Origin: Cupriavidus taiwanensis
Lineage (GTDB): Bacteria; Pseudomonadota; Gammaproteobacteria; Burkholderiales; Burkholderiaceae
DNA length: 64,000 nt
Direction: 5' to 3'
Assembly (NCBI RefSeq): GCF_900250115.1
Contig: NZ_LT984803.1
Location: forward strand, 1 to 64,000
Shown here: piece after piece, positions 47,425 through 56,564 of the stretch
Position numbering within the stretch: position 1 is the first letter of the stretch
Layout of the letters: each line of letters starts with the position of its first letter
Position numbers and translations under genes: made by a program
Notes under the pieces: model-generated
What the model saw: the letters and a program-made list of their open reading frames with translations, nothing else
Told to the model about the DNA's origin: nothing
Database searches by the model: none

Positions 47425-47865
47425 ATGAAAACCGCACGCCAGGTTCTGGAGTCCAAGCCGAGTCAGGCCATCTACAGCATTCCGCCCACGGCGTCCGTCT
47501 ACGCCGCGCTGCAGCTGATGGCCGAGAAAGGCATCGGTGCGCTGCTGGTCATCGAGCATGGCGAGATCAAGGGCATCCTCAGCGAGCGCGACTACGCGCG
47601 CAAGGTGATCCTGATGCAGCGCACCTCGCGCGAGACGCTGGTGCGCGACATCATGACCCCCGCGGTGATCTACGTCAGCGCCAACCAGACCACCGACGAA
47701 TGCATGGCGCTGATGACCCGGCACCGTCTGCGCCACCTGCCGGTGATGCAGGGCGACGAGCTGATCGGCATGCTGTCGATCGGCGACCTGGTCAAGGACA
47801 TCATCTCCGAACAGCAGTTCATCATCGAGCAGCTGGAGCACTACATCACTGGCGGCGGTCATTAG
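47425..47865 (+). CDS. Tandem CBS-domain protein
   Basis: 146 residues made of two CBS domains (about 10-65 and 75-135): MAEKGIGALLVIEHGEIKGIL in parts (GIGALLV, GILSERDYAR) and HRLRHLPVMQGDELIGMLSIGD in parts (LRHLPVM, LIGMLSIGD). Such stand-alone pairs bind adenosyl nucleotides and act as energy or redox sensors. AAGGAG lies nine bases upstream of the ATG. Alone in its transcript as far as can be seen. Confidence 0.9.
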   Translation: MKTARQVLESKPSQAIYSIPPTASVYAALQLMAEKGIGALLVIEHGEIKGILSERDYARKVILMQRTSRETLVRDIMTPAVIYVSANQTTDECMALMTRHRLRHLPVMQGDELIGMLSIGDLVKDIISEQQFIIEQLEHYITGGGH

Positions 47866-48102
47866 CGTTTTATCAGTCGCTGCCTGCCCCGATCGCGGGC
47901 GAAGGCAGCGGCTGCCGCGCTCCGGCCGCATTCCGCCGTCCCGCTCCCGTCGCAGCACGATATGCGCCGGCCGCATATAATTATGCGTTCGCTGAATTAG
48001 GCCAGCCGCCCCGGCGTCATGCCCCCCTCGCGCGGTTCCCGGCCCGGATTCCCCGCATTCGACGTTGCTTTCGCCGCACATGGCTGCGGCTTGTGCTTGC
48101 CC

Positions 48103-49680
48103 ATGTCTTCGCCCGCTTCCGCTGCATCCCCAGTTTCCGCTACCCCCGGCACCACCCACGCCCTGCCCGTCCATGACCACCGCGCGGTGATGCGCGTGAT
48201 CGGCGGCATCGTGCTGTGCATCCTGCTGGCCGCGCTCGACCAGACCGTGGTGATCCCGGCGGTGCCGGCGATCGCCAACGACCTGAACGGCTTCGGCCAC
48301 CTGTCGTGGATCGTCACGGCCTACCTGATCGTGTCGACGGTGACCACGCCGCTTTACGGCAAGCTGTCGGACAGCTTCGGGCGGCGGCGCCTGCTGATGG
48401 TGGCGATCACGCTGTTTATCGGCGCCTCGGTGGCGTGCGCGCTGGCGCAGACGCTGGGGCAGCTGATCCTGTTCCGCGCACTGCAGGGCGTGGGCGGCGG
48501 CGGGCTGATGTCGCTGGCGCAGGCGGCCATCGCCGACGTGGTGGCGCCGCGCCAGCGCGGGCGCTACCAGGGCTACCTGGCCACGGTCTGGGCGGTGGCG
48601 TCGATCGCCGGGCCGCTGGTGGGTGGCTGGGTCTCCGACCACATGTCGTGGCGCTGGCTGTTCTGGGTCAACGTGCCGCTGGGGCTGCTGGCGATGTTCA
48701 TGTGCTACCGCGGCCTGGCCATGCTGCCCGCGCGCGGCGGGCGCGCGCGCGTGGACTGGCTCGGCGCGCTGCTGCTGGCGGTGGCGATCGTCGCCTTCCT
48801 GCTGGCGATGAGCTGGGGCGGCGATGTCTATGACTGGCTCTCGCCCGAACTGGGCGCGCTGCTGCTGGCCACGGCGGCTGCCGTGCTGCTGCTGACCTGG
48901 CAGGAGCGCCGCGCGGCCGACCCGATGCTGCCGCCGCGCCTGTTCGCCAACCGTGCCTATGTGCTGGGCGTGGCGGCGTCGGCGCTGGCCGCGCTCGACA
49001 TCTTCCTGTGCATCTTCGCCCTGCCCCTGCATTTCCAGCTGGTGCGCGGCGCCGATGCGTCGACCTCCGGCCTGCTGGTGATGCCGTTCCTGCTGGCGAC
49101 CGTGGCGGGCAATTTCATCGTCGCGTGGCTGGCGCCGCGCGTGGGCCGCATGCGCGGCATCCTGAGCGCGGGCTATATCGCCGGCGCGCTGGGCCTGATC
49201 GTGCTGGCGCTGGTGTCCCCGGCGGTGCCGCTGGCCGTGGTGCTGGCGGCGATGACGCTGGCCGGCGTGGGCCTGGGCATCACCATGGTGGCGACGCTGA
49301 TGAGCGTGCAGAACGCGCTGGAGCGCCGCGATACCGGCGCCGGCACCGGCGCGCTGCTGGTGCTGCGCTCGCTCGGCAGCGCCCTTGGCGGCGCCCTGGC
49401 CGGCACGCTGCTGACGCTGGAATTCCGCCACGCGCTGGCGGCCTCGGGGGTCACGCAGGCGCTGGACCTCGGCGCGCTGCGCCATGGCAGCGAGGCCTTG
49501 ACGCAGCTGTCGCCGTGGGCGCGCGCGGTGCTGGCCGGCGGCGTCGAATCCGGCTTCCACCTGATCTTTGCGGTGGGCGCGGCGGCGGCGGTGCTGGCGC
49601 TGCTGATCGTGCGGCGCATGCCGGACGTCGAGCTGCGCAGCAGCGTCACCGAGCACGCCGCCACGCTGGCGATGGACTGA
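48103..49680 (+). CDS. MFS multidrug exporter, DHA2 (EmrB/QacA) family
   Basis: About 525 residues with 14 predicted membrane segments. DHA2 marks: LDQTVVIPAVPAI (motif D1), GKLSDSFGRRR (motif A), and ALQGVGGGGL (motif C-like). Proton-driven export of drugs or toxic metabolites is expected. The start at 48103 (MSSPAS) avoids a 28-residue upstream tail from 48019 that lacks membrane or family features. No regulator adjoins it. Confidence 0.88.
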   Translation: MSSPASAASPVSATPGTTHALPVHDHRAVMRVIGGIVLCILLAALDQTVVIPAVPAIANDLNGFGHLSWIVTAYLIVSTVTTPLYGKLSDSFGRRRLLMVAITLFIGASVACALAQTLGQLILFRALQGVGGGGLMSLAQAAIADVVAPRQRGRYQGYLATVWAVASIAGPLVGGWVSDHMSWRWLFWVNVPLGLLAMFMCYRGLAMLPARGGRARVDWLGALLLAVAIVAFLLAMSWGGDVYDWLSPELGALLLATAAAVLLLTWQERRAADPMLPPRLFANRAYVLGVAASALAALDIFLCIFALPLHFQLVRGADASTSGLLVMPFLLATVAGNFIVAWLAPRVGRMRGILSAGYIAGALGLIVLALVSPAVPLAVVLAAMTLAGVGLGITMVATLMSVQNALERRDTGAGTGALLVLRSLGSALGGALAGTLLTLEFRHALAASGVTQALDLGALRHGSEALTQLSPWARAVLAGGVESGFHLIFAVGAAAAVLALLIVRRMPDVELRSSVTEHAATLAMD

Positions 49681-49763
49681 CGCGCGATGCCAGCCGGCCG
49701 GGCGCCATCGGCGTAGACTACGCGTACCCGAACCAGCGAGCCGACCACCGGAGCCCCCTCGCC

Positions 49764-50384
49764 ATGAGCCGTCGCCCCCTGCCTTTGCGCCTGTCCGTTT
49801 CCCTGGCTGCCGCCCTCATCCTGGCCGCCGCCAGCGCGGCCTTGTTGCCGGCACCGCTGCGCGCGGCCGACAAGCCTGCCGCGTCCGACGCCGCTGGCAC
49901 CTGCCCGGCATCGCTCAACTTCACCTTCCCGCGCCTGCAGGACGACGCGCCGCAGAACCTGTGCCAGTACGCGGGCAAGGTGGTGCTGGTGGTCAATACC
50001 GCGAGCTATTGCGGTTTCACGCCGCAGTACGAAGGACTCGAGGCGCTGTACGCCAGGTACAACGCGCGCGGGCTGGTGGTGCTGGGCTTCCCGTCCAACG
50101 ATTTCTCGCAGGAGCCGGGCTCGCAGAAAGAGATCGCGGACTTCTGCTACAACACCTACGGCGTCAAGTTCCCGATGCTCGGCAAGTCGCATGTGCGCGG
50201 CAGCGAGGCCAATCCGATGTACGCGCTGCTGGCGAAGCAGACCGGCACCGCGCCGAAATGGAATTTCTACAAGTACCTGATCGGCCGCGACGGCAAGGTG
50301 GTGGCCAGCTACGGCAGCCGCACCACGCCGGACGACAAGGAACTGGTGGCGCAGATCGAAGCGCTGCTCGCCGCGCCGCGCTGA
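49764..50384 (+). CDS. Glutathione peroxidase with signal peptide
   Basis: 206 residues. A Sec signal with cleavage near LRAADK (about residue 34) precedes the GPx domain: NTASYCGFTPQYEGLE holds the peroxidatic Cys, FPSNDF and WNFYKYLI the supporting Gln/Trp/Asn residues. The enzyme reduces peroxides, probably through thioredoxin-like reductants. Export of such an enzyme to the periplasm is less common than the cytoplasmic form. GAGCC precedes the ATG weakly. Confidence 0.9.
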   Translation: MSRRPLPLRLSVSLAAALILAAASAALLPAPLRAADKPAASDAAGTCPASLNFTFPRLQDDAPQNLCQYAGKVVLVVNTASYCGFTPQYEGLEALYARYNARGLVVLGFPSNDFSQEPGSQKEIADFCYNTYGVKFPMLGKSHVRGSEANPMYALLAKQTGTAPKWNFYKYLIGRDGKVVASYGSRTTPDDKELVAQIEALLAAPR

Positions 50385-50408
50385 GCAGCGCTTCACCGAC
50401 CACCGAGC

Positions 50409-51035
50409 TCAGTCGCGCACCAGCCCTTCCGCCCGCATCGCTTCCTGCACCGCGGGCCGCGCGCCCACGCGCGACAGGTATTGCTGCAGCGCCGGGTAGT
50501 CGTTCAGCGGCAGCTTGAGGATGCGGGCCCAGCCGACGATGGTGAAGCAGTACGCATCGGCCACCGTGAAGGTGTCGCCGGTCAGGTACTGGCGGGTTTG
50601 CAGGTGCTGCTCGAGTTCGGCAAAGCGGCGCTGCAGCCGGGCCTTGCATTCGTCCTGGGTGCTTTGCGCGGTTTCCTTGTGCCACAGCCACGGGCTGAAG
50701 ACCTTGTGCAACTCCGTCGACACCAGCGTGATCCAGCCGGTGGCTTCGAGACGCTCGCGCGTGCCGGTGGCGGGCAGCAGCCTGCGTTCGGGGACGAGGT
50801 CGGCGATGTATTGCAGCAGCGACGCCACCTCGGTATGGCGCGAGCCATCGTCCAGCTGCAGCAGCGGCACGTAGCCGCGCGGGTTGATGGTGTAGTAGTC
50901 GTCGGTGCCGTGCTCGGGCACGGCCAGCTTGTGGGTGTGCAGGTCGACCCTGGCCAGCGTGACCGGCAGTCCGGCTTCGCGCAGCGCGATATGGACGGCC
51001 ATCGAGCAGACGCCCGGCGTGTAGTAGAGCTTCAT
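50409..51035 (-). CDS. Glutathione S-transferase
   Basis: 208 residues with the N-terminal thioredoxin-like fold (KLYYTPGVCSMAVHIALREAG in parts: YYTPGVCSM, HIALREA; PLLQLDDGSRHTE) and a C-terminal helical domain (YLTGDTFTVADAYCFTIVGWA in parts: LTGDTFTVADAY). It resembles beta-class GSTs, with Cys10 in the active-site position. The start at 51035 is the family one. It is convergent with the peroxidase gene; both handle oxidative or electrophile stress. Confidence 0.9.
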   Translation of the reverse strand: MKLYYTPGVCSMAVHIALREAGLPVTLARVDLHTHKLAVPEHGTDDYYTINPRGYVPLLQLDDGSRHTEVASLLQYIADLVPERRLLPATGTRERLEATGWITLVSTELHKVFSPWLWHKETAQSTQDECKARLQRRFAELEQHLQTRQYLTGDTFTVADAYCFTIVGWARILKLPLNDYPALQQYLSRVGARPAVQEAMRAEGLVRD

Positions 51036-51115
51036 CGCGATCCTGTGGTGGTTGCCTGGCCGCCACGCCATTGTGGCGGCCGTGCAGGCAGTCTAGGATC
51101 GGGGCTCTTATGCAG

Positions 51116-51145
51116 CAATGCGCGTCCTTGCGGACGCGCATTGCA
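51116..51145. terminator. Perfect 13-base-pair hairpin between two leftward genes
   Basis: GCAATGCGCGTCC and GGACGCGCATTGC are separated by a TTGC loop. It lies between the end of the isomerase-like gene and the start of the GST gene, both leftward. No T-run follows, so it may stabilise or attenuate the transcript or be a protein site. Confidence 0.5.
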
Positions 51146-51175
51146 GCTCTGCACAGGACGCGGGGGCGTCCCGGC

Positions 51176-51904
51176 TTACTCGACCTCGCGGAACAGGCGG
51201 CCCCAGCCGCGCAGTTCGCGCGTGTCCACGCCGCACAGCCGCAGCGATTTCCACACCACCGTGGAGATGGTGTCGTACAGCGGGATGCCGGTCTCCGCTT
51301 CCAGTTCTTCGGCCAGGTGCGCGGCGCGCAGGTTGGTGCAGAAGGTGGTGATGGCCTGCGGCTGGTGCTGCGCCAGCCCGCGCACCATCGCGCGGATGGT
51401 GTCTTCCTCGACCTCGGCGAAGCTGTAGTTCACGTGCAGGTCCAGGTGGCTCTCGGCCACGCAGTGGAAGCCGCTGCGCTCGTAGTTGGCGATGATGCGC
51501 TGCTGCACGTCTTCCAGGTATGGCGTGGCCAGCCCGAAGTTGCGCGCACCGGTCTTGTCCAGGATCTCGTTGAGCGCCAGCACCGAGGTGGTGGCCGGGA
51601 TGCCGGTGGCCTCGGTGATTTGCTTGCACAGCGCTTCGTCCTTGTCGAAGCCGAGCCAGCCGGAAGACGTACCGTTCCAGGCGATGACATCGACGCGCGC
51701 GTCGGCCAGCAGGCCGGCGGCGGCGAGGATCTTGTCGAGGTTGAACTGGCCCAGGGCCTGGTCGCGCAGCGAGATCTCGGTGACGGTGAAGCGCGAGAAA
51801 TGCGCGCTGACATGGGGCAGGCCGGCCACCATCGCGCTGGTGATCGGTTCGAGCGCGGTGTTGGAAGACGGCGTCAGCATGCCGAGTCGGATTTGCTTGG
51901 TCAT
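51176..51904 (-). CDS. Maleate isomerase / Asp-Glu racemase-family enzyme
   Basis: 242 residues. The two catalytic cysteine positions of the family are altered in one: PSSNTALEP with WNGTSSGWLG holds no Cys in the first site, while TTFCTNLRAAHL holds the second Cys. That single-Cys form recalls arylmalonate decarboxylase-like members more than maleate isomerase. AATGACCAAG start has no clear ribosome site nearby. It follows the MFS permease gene on the same strand in the GntR-governed cluster; the substrate is probably a dicarboxylate. Confidence 0.72.
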   Translation of the reverse strand: MTKQIRLGMLTPSSNTALEPITSAMVAGLPHVSAHFSRFTVTEISLRDQALGQFNLDKILAAAGLLADARVDVIAWNGTSSGWLGFDKDEALCKQITEATGIPATTSVLALNEILDKTGARNFGLATPYLEDVQQRIIANYERSGFHCVAESHLDLHVNYSFAEVEEDTIRAMVRGLAQHQPQAITTFCTNLRAAHLAEELEAETGIPLYDTISTVVWKSLRLCGVDTRELRGWGRLFREVE

Positions 51905-52002
51905 TGTGGTTCTGTCTCAGGAGTGAGTGCGGGCGCCGGGACGTTGCCGGCGCCTGTCGCGGGATATCTTCTGTTTGCGGAGCTCGGTGATCCGACGGGT
52001 CT

Positions 52003-53301
52003 TCAGACCGGGATCTTAGTCTCGTAGTCGATCGCGGTGGAAGCCAGCAGCAGGCCCACGCCGGCCGCGGCGAAGAACATCAGCGCCAGGAAGTACGAGC
52101 CGGTGAACTGCACGATCATGCCGACGATGATCGGCACCGAGATGCCGCCGATATTGCCGCCCAGGTTCATCACGCCGCCGAGGAAGCCGACCTTGTTGCG
52201 CGTGCCCAGCATCGACGGCACGCACCAGAACAGGCCGCACCAGCGCAGGAAGAACAGCGTGGAAGACAGCAGCACGACCACCACCACCGGATCGGTGACA
52301 TAGGCCACCGAGAAGATCGACGCCGTGGCCACCACGGCGGCGATGCCGAACAGCGTGCGCATCACCACGTTGGGCCGGCCGCCGGCTTCCTTCCATTTGT
52401 CGGCGATCCAGCCGCCGATCAGTTCGCCGACGAAGCCGCTGAAGAAGATGATGAAGCTGGCGCCGCCCATCTGCTTGATGTCGAAGCCGTGCACCTTGTT
52501 CAGGTAGTTGGGCATCCAGGTCAGCAGGCCGTAGAACACGGTGTTGAAGCACATCCAGCCGATCGCCATGCACCACACCGAGCGGTACTTGAAGAAGTCG
52601 AGCGAGCGGCCCGACAGGTTGGCCGGCTCGGCGCGGTGTTCACTGGCCAGGGCTTCCTCGATGTAGCGCGCTTCCAGTTCATTGACGCCGCGGTGCTCGC
52701 GCGGGGAGTTGCGCACGTAGTACCAGGCCAGCACGCCGGCCAGCACCGTGCCCACGCCGGCGACAATAAAGGCCAGGCGCCACGAGCCGAGCGAGGCGAT
52801 CAGCCACGTGATGATGATCGCGCCCAGTGCCGCGCCCAGCGGCGCGCCGCCGTCGAGCAGGGTGGCGCCGCGGCCGCGCTCGTTCTGCGTCATCCAGATC
52901 GCATTGAGCTTGCCCCCGGCCGGGTAGATCGGCGCCTCCGCCGCGCCCAGCCCCAGCCGGGTCAGCAGCAGCGATGTGGCGTTGGTGGTGAAGGCCGCCA
53001 CGGCCTGGGCAATGCCCCAGAACACGGTGGCACACGCGATCACGATGCGCGGCTTGTACTTGTCGGCCAGCATGCCGCCCGGCACCTGCATCAGCGCGTA
53101 GGTCCAGAAGAAGGAGCTGAGGATCAGGCCCTGCATGGTGGGGCTGAGGTCGAACTCCTTGGCGATCAGCGGCATCGCCACCGACAGCGAGGCGCGATCG
53201 ATGTAGTTGATCGCGATGAGAAACAGCATCATCAAGAAAATCTTCCAGCGCACCGAGGTTTTGGCCTCGGTCATCGCTGTTGCCCGCGTTGTCGTCTGCA
53301 T
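52003..53301 (-). CDS. MFS transporter, anion:cation symporter (tartrate/phthalate-type)
   Basis: 432 residues with 12 predicted membrane segments. INYIDRASLSVAMPLI (first segment), LADKYKPR (motif A variant) and GLGAAEAPIYPAGG are typical of the ACS family, which imports organic anions such as hexuronates, tartrate or phthalates. It is divergent from the GntR gene with about 180 bases between. It probably imports the substrate of the neighbouring isomerase, FAH hydrolase and amidohydrolase. Confidence 0.87.
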   Translation of the reverse strand: MQTTTRATAMTEAKTSVRWKIFLMMLFLIAINYIDRASLSVAMPLIAKEFDLSPTMQGLILSSFFWTYALMQVPGGMLADKYKPRIVIACATVFWGIAQAVAAFTTNATSLLLTRLGLGAAEAPIYPAGGKLNAIWMTQNERGRGATLLDGGAPLGAALGAIIITWLIASLGSWRLAFIVAGVGTVLAGVLAWYYVRNSPREHRGVNELEARYIEEALASEHRAEPANLSGRSLDFFKYRSVWCMAIGWMCFNTVFYGLLTWMPNYLNKVHGFDIKQMGGASFIIFFSGFVGELIGGWIADKWKEAGGRPNVVMRTLFGIAAVVATASIFSVAYVTDPVVVVVLLSSTLFFLRWCGLFWCVPSMLGTRNKVGFLGGVMNLGGNIGGISVPIIVGMIVQFTGSYFLALMFFAAAGVGLLLASTAIDYETKIPV

Positions 53302-53385
53302 GACGGCGTCTCCTGTTTTCGTCCTTTGGTTGAGGCAGTTCTGGTGGGGTGTCGCGCAACAGGCCGCAGTATAGGATACGTAATC

Positions 53386-53395
53386 TGTAATTACA
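53386..53395. promoter_or_regulatory. Possible GntR (FCD) operator
   Basis: TGTAATTACA is a perfect 10-base palindrome in the gap between the divergent permease and GntR genes; a related TGTAA...TTTACG element follows at about 53401-53420. FCD-type GntR regulators often bind TNGTNNNACNA-like sites, so control of both directions from here is plausible. Confidence 0.5.
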
Positions 53396-53481
53396 ACGCG
53401 TGTAAGTCATTGATTTTACGATGTTGCGGATGCACAATTTGGGTGTGTGGTAGCCTTGCTGTGGTGCATTTCCCCTTTTTG

Positions 53482-54210
53482 GTGACGTCTGTGACACAAA
53501 CGCTTTCCCCCTCCGCGCGCCTGCGCACGCTTGGCATGTCGGCCGAGATCGCCGCGCGGCTGCGCACCATGATCGAAGAGGGCGAACTGCCGCCCGGGGC
53601 GCGCATCGACGAACGGGCCTTCTGCGAGACCTTCGATGTGTCCAAGACGCCGCTGCGGGAGGCCCTGAAGGTGCTGGTGTCCGAGGGGCTGGTGCTGCAC
53701 CGGCAGTACGTCGGCTACCGGGTGGCACCGCTGGACCTGGAAGAGCTGCGCGCCACCTTCGAAACGCTGCACGGGCTGGAGGCACTGGCGGGCGAACTGG
53801 CGGCGCAGCGGCTGGGCGCGGCGGCGATGGCCAAGCTGGAGCGGCGCCACCTGGCCATGATCGATGCCCACGCCGCCGGCCGGCGCACCGACTATTTCCG
53901 CATCAACCAGGAAATCCACCAGCTCATCATCGACGGCGCCGCCAACCCGGTGCTGGCCAGCGTCTACGCCACCCTGATGAGCAAGGTGCACCGTGCGCGC
54001 GGCGCGGCCAACGCCGATACCCTGCGCTGGCAGGAGTCGCACGAAGAACACGAGGCCATCATGGCCGCGCTGCGCGAACCCGGCCGGCCGCGGCTGGCCC
54101 AGGTGCTGCGCAGCCATTCCGAGAACACCGCCCGGGAAGTGCTGACCGTGGTGGCGCAAACGCTGGCCGAGGGCAACGGGCGCAACGGCGCGCTCAAGCA
54201 ATCCGCCTGA
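53482..54210 (+). CDS. GntR-family regulator with FCD effector domain
   Basis: About 242 residues: N-terminal winged helix (IAARLRTMIEEGELPPGARI in parts: LRTMIEEGELPPG, VSKTPLREALKVL) and the all-helical FCD domain with FRINQEIHQLI and the metal-binding His pattern. The true start is uncertain among GTGs at 53461, 53482 and 53491 and an ATG at 53536; none has a strong ribosome site. It lies first in the rightward half of the catabolic cluster and probably represses it until an acid ligand binds. Confidence 0.85.
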   Translation: MTSVTQTLSPSARLRTLGMSAEIAARLRTMIEEGELPPGARIDERAFCETFDVSKTPLREALKVLVSEGLVLHRQYVGYRVAPLDLEELRATFETLHGLEALAGELAAQRLGAAAMAKLERRHLAMIDAHAAGRRTDYFRINQEIHQLIIDGAANPVLASVYATLMSKVHRARGAANADTLRWQESHEEHEAIMAALREPGRPRLAQVLRSHSENTAREVLTVVAQTLAEGNGRNGALKQSA

Positions 54211-54244
54211 AACCCCTTCCGAGAACTCACCCCCAACGACGACG

Positions 54245-55093
54245 ATGAAACTGGTTCGAGTAGGCAATCCCGGCGCCGAGCGCCCCGGCATGATCGATGA
54301 TGCAGGCCACGTGCGTGACCTGTCCGGCGTGATCCCCGATGTCGATGCGGCGCAGCTGGCGCCCGCCGCGCTGCAGGCGCTGGCGCAGGTCGACCCGCAC
54401 ACCCTGCCGGTCATCGAAGGCGCGCGTTTCGGCGTGCCCTGGACCGGACTCGGCAAGATTGTCGCGATCGGCCTGAACTATGCCGACCACGCCGCCGAAG
54501 CCGGCATGCCGCTGCCGGCCGAGCCGATCGTGTTCCTGAAGGCCAACAGCTCGCTCAATGGCCCCAACGATGCGGTGATGCTGCCGTTCGGCTCGCTCAA
54601 GACCGACTGGGAAGTGGAGCTTGGCGTGGTCATCGGCACCACCGCGCGCAACGTCTCGCGCGAGCAGGCGCTGGAGCACGTGGCCGGCTACTGCGTGGTC
54701 AATGATGTCTCGGAGCGCGAGTTCCAGATCGAGCGCGGCGGCACCTGGGACAAGGGCAAGGGCTGCGACACCTTCTGCCCGGCCGGACCGTGGCTGGTGA
54801 CGCGCGACGAAGTGGCGGACCCGCAGGCGCTGGGGCTGTGGCTGGAGGTCAACGGCGAGCGCCTGCAGCTGGGCACCACCGCGACCATGGTGTTCGACGT
54901 GGCCACGCTGGTCAGCTATGTCAGCCGCTTCATGACACTGCTGCCAGGGGACCTGATCGCGACCGGCACGCCGCCGGGCGTGGGCATGGGCTGCAAGCCG
55001 CCGCGCTTCCTCAAAGCCGGCGACACCATGCGCCTCGGCGTGGACGGGCTGGGCGAGCAGACGCAGCGGGTAGTGGCGTACGGCGAGCGCTGA
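54245..55093 (+). CDS. Fumarylacetoacetate hydrolase-family protein
   Basis: 282 residues. The FAH fold is clear: GLNYADHAAEAG, FLKANSSLNGPND, KTDWEVELGVVIG (the ExE metal site) and GDLIATGTPPGVGMG. FAH-family members hydrolyse or decarboxylate carbon-carbon bonds in keto acids, and some are ureidoglycolate lyases or 2-keto-4-pentenoate hydratases. It lies 34 bases after the GntR gene. The exact reaction is not settled by sequence. Confidence 0.88.
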   Translation: MKLVRVGNPGAERPGMIDDAGHVRDLSGVIPDVDAAQLAPAALQALAQVDPHTLPVIEGARFGVPWTGLGKIVAIGLNYADHAAEAGMPLPAEPIVFLKANSSLNGPNDAVMLPFGSLKTDWEVELGVVIGTTARNVSREQALEHVAGYCVVNDVSEREFQIERGGTWDKGKGCDTFCPAGPWLVTRDEVADPQALGLWLEVNGERLQLGTTATMVFDVATLVSYVSRFMTLLPGDLIATGTPPGVGMGCKPPRFLKAGDTMRLGVDGLGEQTQRVVAYGER

Positions 55094-55296
55094 CGGCGCC
55101 GCCGCAAGGGTTCCGCATCGATACGCTTTTATACAAAGCGTTGGATTTGCTCACAAAACGTACGATTAGGGCAACAGTTCTGGCGCAGAATGCGGCCCGA
55201 TTACATGGTTTTACAGGAAATCCGGGGTCTGGCGTTTCGCTTGCGTTTTCTGCGTGAAATACTGGTTATACAGGTTTCGCCAGAGAGCAAAACGCC

Positions 55297-56541
55297 ATGT
55301 CCGAGCACGCCCCCGAAATCGAGTCTTACCTCGGCGCCACCCTCCAGTCCCCCGCGTCTGCGCTGAAGCACCGATACTGCGCGCTGGCCGATACCCTCGA
55401 CAGCCGCGCCGAACTCGAAGCCATCCGGCGCAATATCCACCAGCATCCCGAACTGGCCTTCGACGAGGTCCGCACCGCCGGCCTGGTCGCGACCTTGCTG
55501 GAAAACTGGGGCTACGCGGTCACGCGCGGCGTGGGCGGTACCGGCGTGGTGGGGACGCTGCGCTGTGGCGAGAGTGGCCATAGCGTCGGCATCCGCGCCG
55601 ACATGGATGCCTTGCCGATCCACGAGCGCACCGCGCTGCCGTACGCCAGTGTCAACGCCGGCCGCATGCATGCCTGCGGCCACGACGGCCACACCGCGAT
55701 CCTGCTCGGCGCGGCCCGGCAGCTGGCGCGCACGCGCAACTTCAACGGCACCGTGCACCTGATCTTCCAGCCGGCCGAGGAAATCGGCGCCGGCGGCGGC
55801 GCCGAGCGCATGCTTTCAGACGGCCTGTTCGAGCGCTTTCCCTGCGATGCCATCTTCGGGCTGCATAACCATCCGGGCGTGGAGCAGGGCACTTTCCTGT
55901 TCCGCTCGGGCCCGTTCATGGCGGCGTGCGACACCGTCAGCATCACCATCCGCGGCAAGGGCGGCCACGCCGCGCGCCCGCACCAGTCGGTCGATCCGAT
56001 CCTGGTAGCGGGCAGCCTGGTGATGGCGCTGCAGTCGGTGGTGTCGCGCTATGTCGACCCGAACGAAACCGCGGTGGTGACGATCGGCACGCTGCACGCG
56101 GGCCACGCCCCCAATGTGATCCCCGACCACGCACGCATGGAGCTCAGCGTGCGCTCGTTCAGCCCCGACGTGCGCGCCGCGCTCGAGCACCGCATCCGCC
56201 AGCTCGCCACCTCGCACGCCGAAGGCTACGGCGCGGTGGCCGAGATCGATTACGTGCGCGGCTACCCGGTGCTGGTCAACAGCGAGCGCGAGACCGAGTT
56301 CGCGCGCCAGGTGGCCGAGGAACTGGTCGGCGGCGGCAAGGTGGTGGACCAGGCCGCGCGCATTGCCGGCAGCGAGGACTTCGCCTACTTCCTGCAGCAG
56401 CGCCCCGGCTGCTTCGTGCGGCTGGGCAACGGCGCCAACCAGCCGCTGCTGCACAACGCCGGCTATGACTTCAACGACGACAACCTGACCGTCGGCGCCG
56501 CCTACTGGACCCGGCTGGTGGAGCGCTACCTGGGCCACTGA
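55297..56541 (+). CDS. M20-family amidohydrolase (hippurate hydrolase-like)
   Basis: 414 residues. Di-metal site residues: Cys/His in HACGHDGHTAILLG (Cys-x-His type), the Glu pair in FQPAEEIGAGG, and the later HNHPG and SEDFAYFLQ motifs. The family cleaves N-acyl amino acids such as hippurate or indole conjugates. A gap of about 200 bases from the FAH gene may hold its own promoter. It probably releases an amino acid or acid from an amide entering the cluster pathway. Confidence 0.88.
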   Translation: MSEHAPEIESYLGATLQSPASALKHRYCALADTLDSRAELEAIRRNIHQHPELAFDEVRTAGLVATLLENWGYAVTRGVGGTGVVGTLRCGESGHSVGIRADMDALPIHERTALPYASVNAGRMHACGHDGHTAILLGAARQLARTRNFNGTVHLIFQPAEEIGAGGGAERMLSDGLFERFPCDAIFGLHNHPGVEQGTFLFRSGPFMAACDTVSITIRGKGGHAARPHQSVDPILVAGSLVMALQSVVSRYVDPNETAVVTIGTLHAGHAPNVIPDHARMELSVRSFSPDVRAALEHRIRQLATSHAEGYGAVAEIDYVRGYPVLVNSERETEFARQVAEELVGGGKVVDQAARIAGSEDFAYFLQQRPGCFVRLGNGANQPLLHNAGYDFNDDNLTVGAAYWTRLVERYLGH

Positions 56542-56564
56542 GCGCGGCTCGCGCCCACGGCGTC

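Noticed and set aside
47326..49656. 776-codon leftward frame opposite the CBS and MFS genes
   Set aside because: His/Arg/Gln-rich antisense artefact of high GC; the forward genes have clear families.
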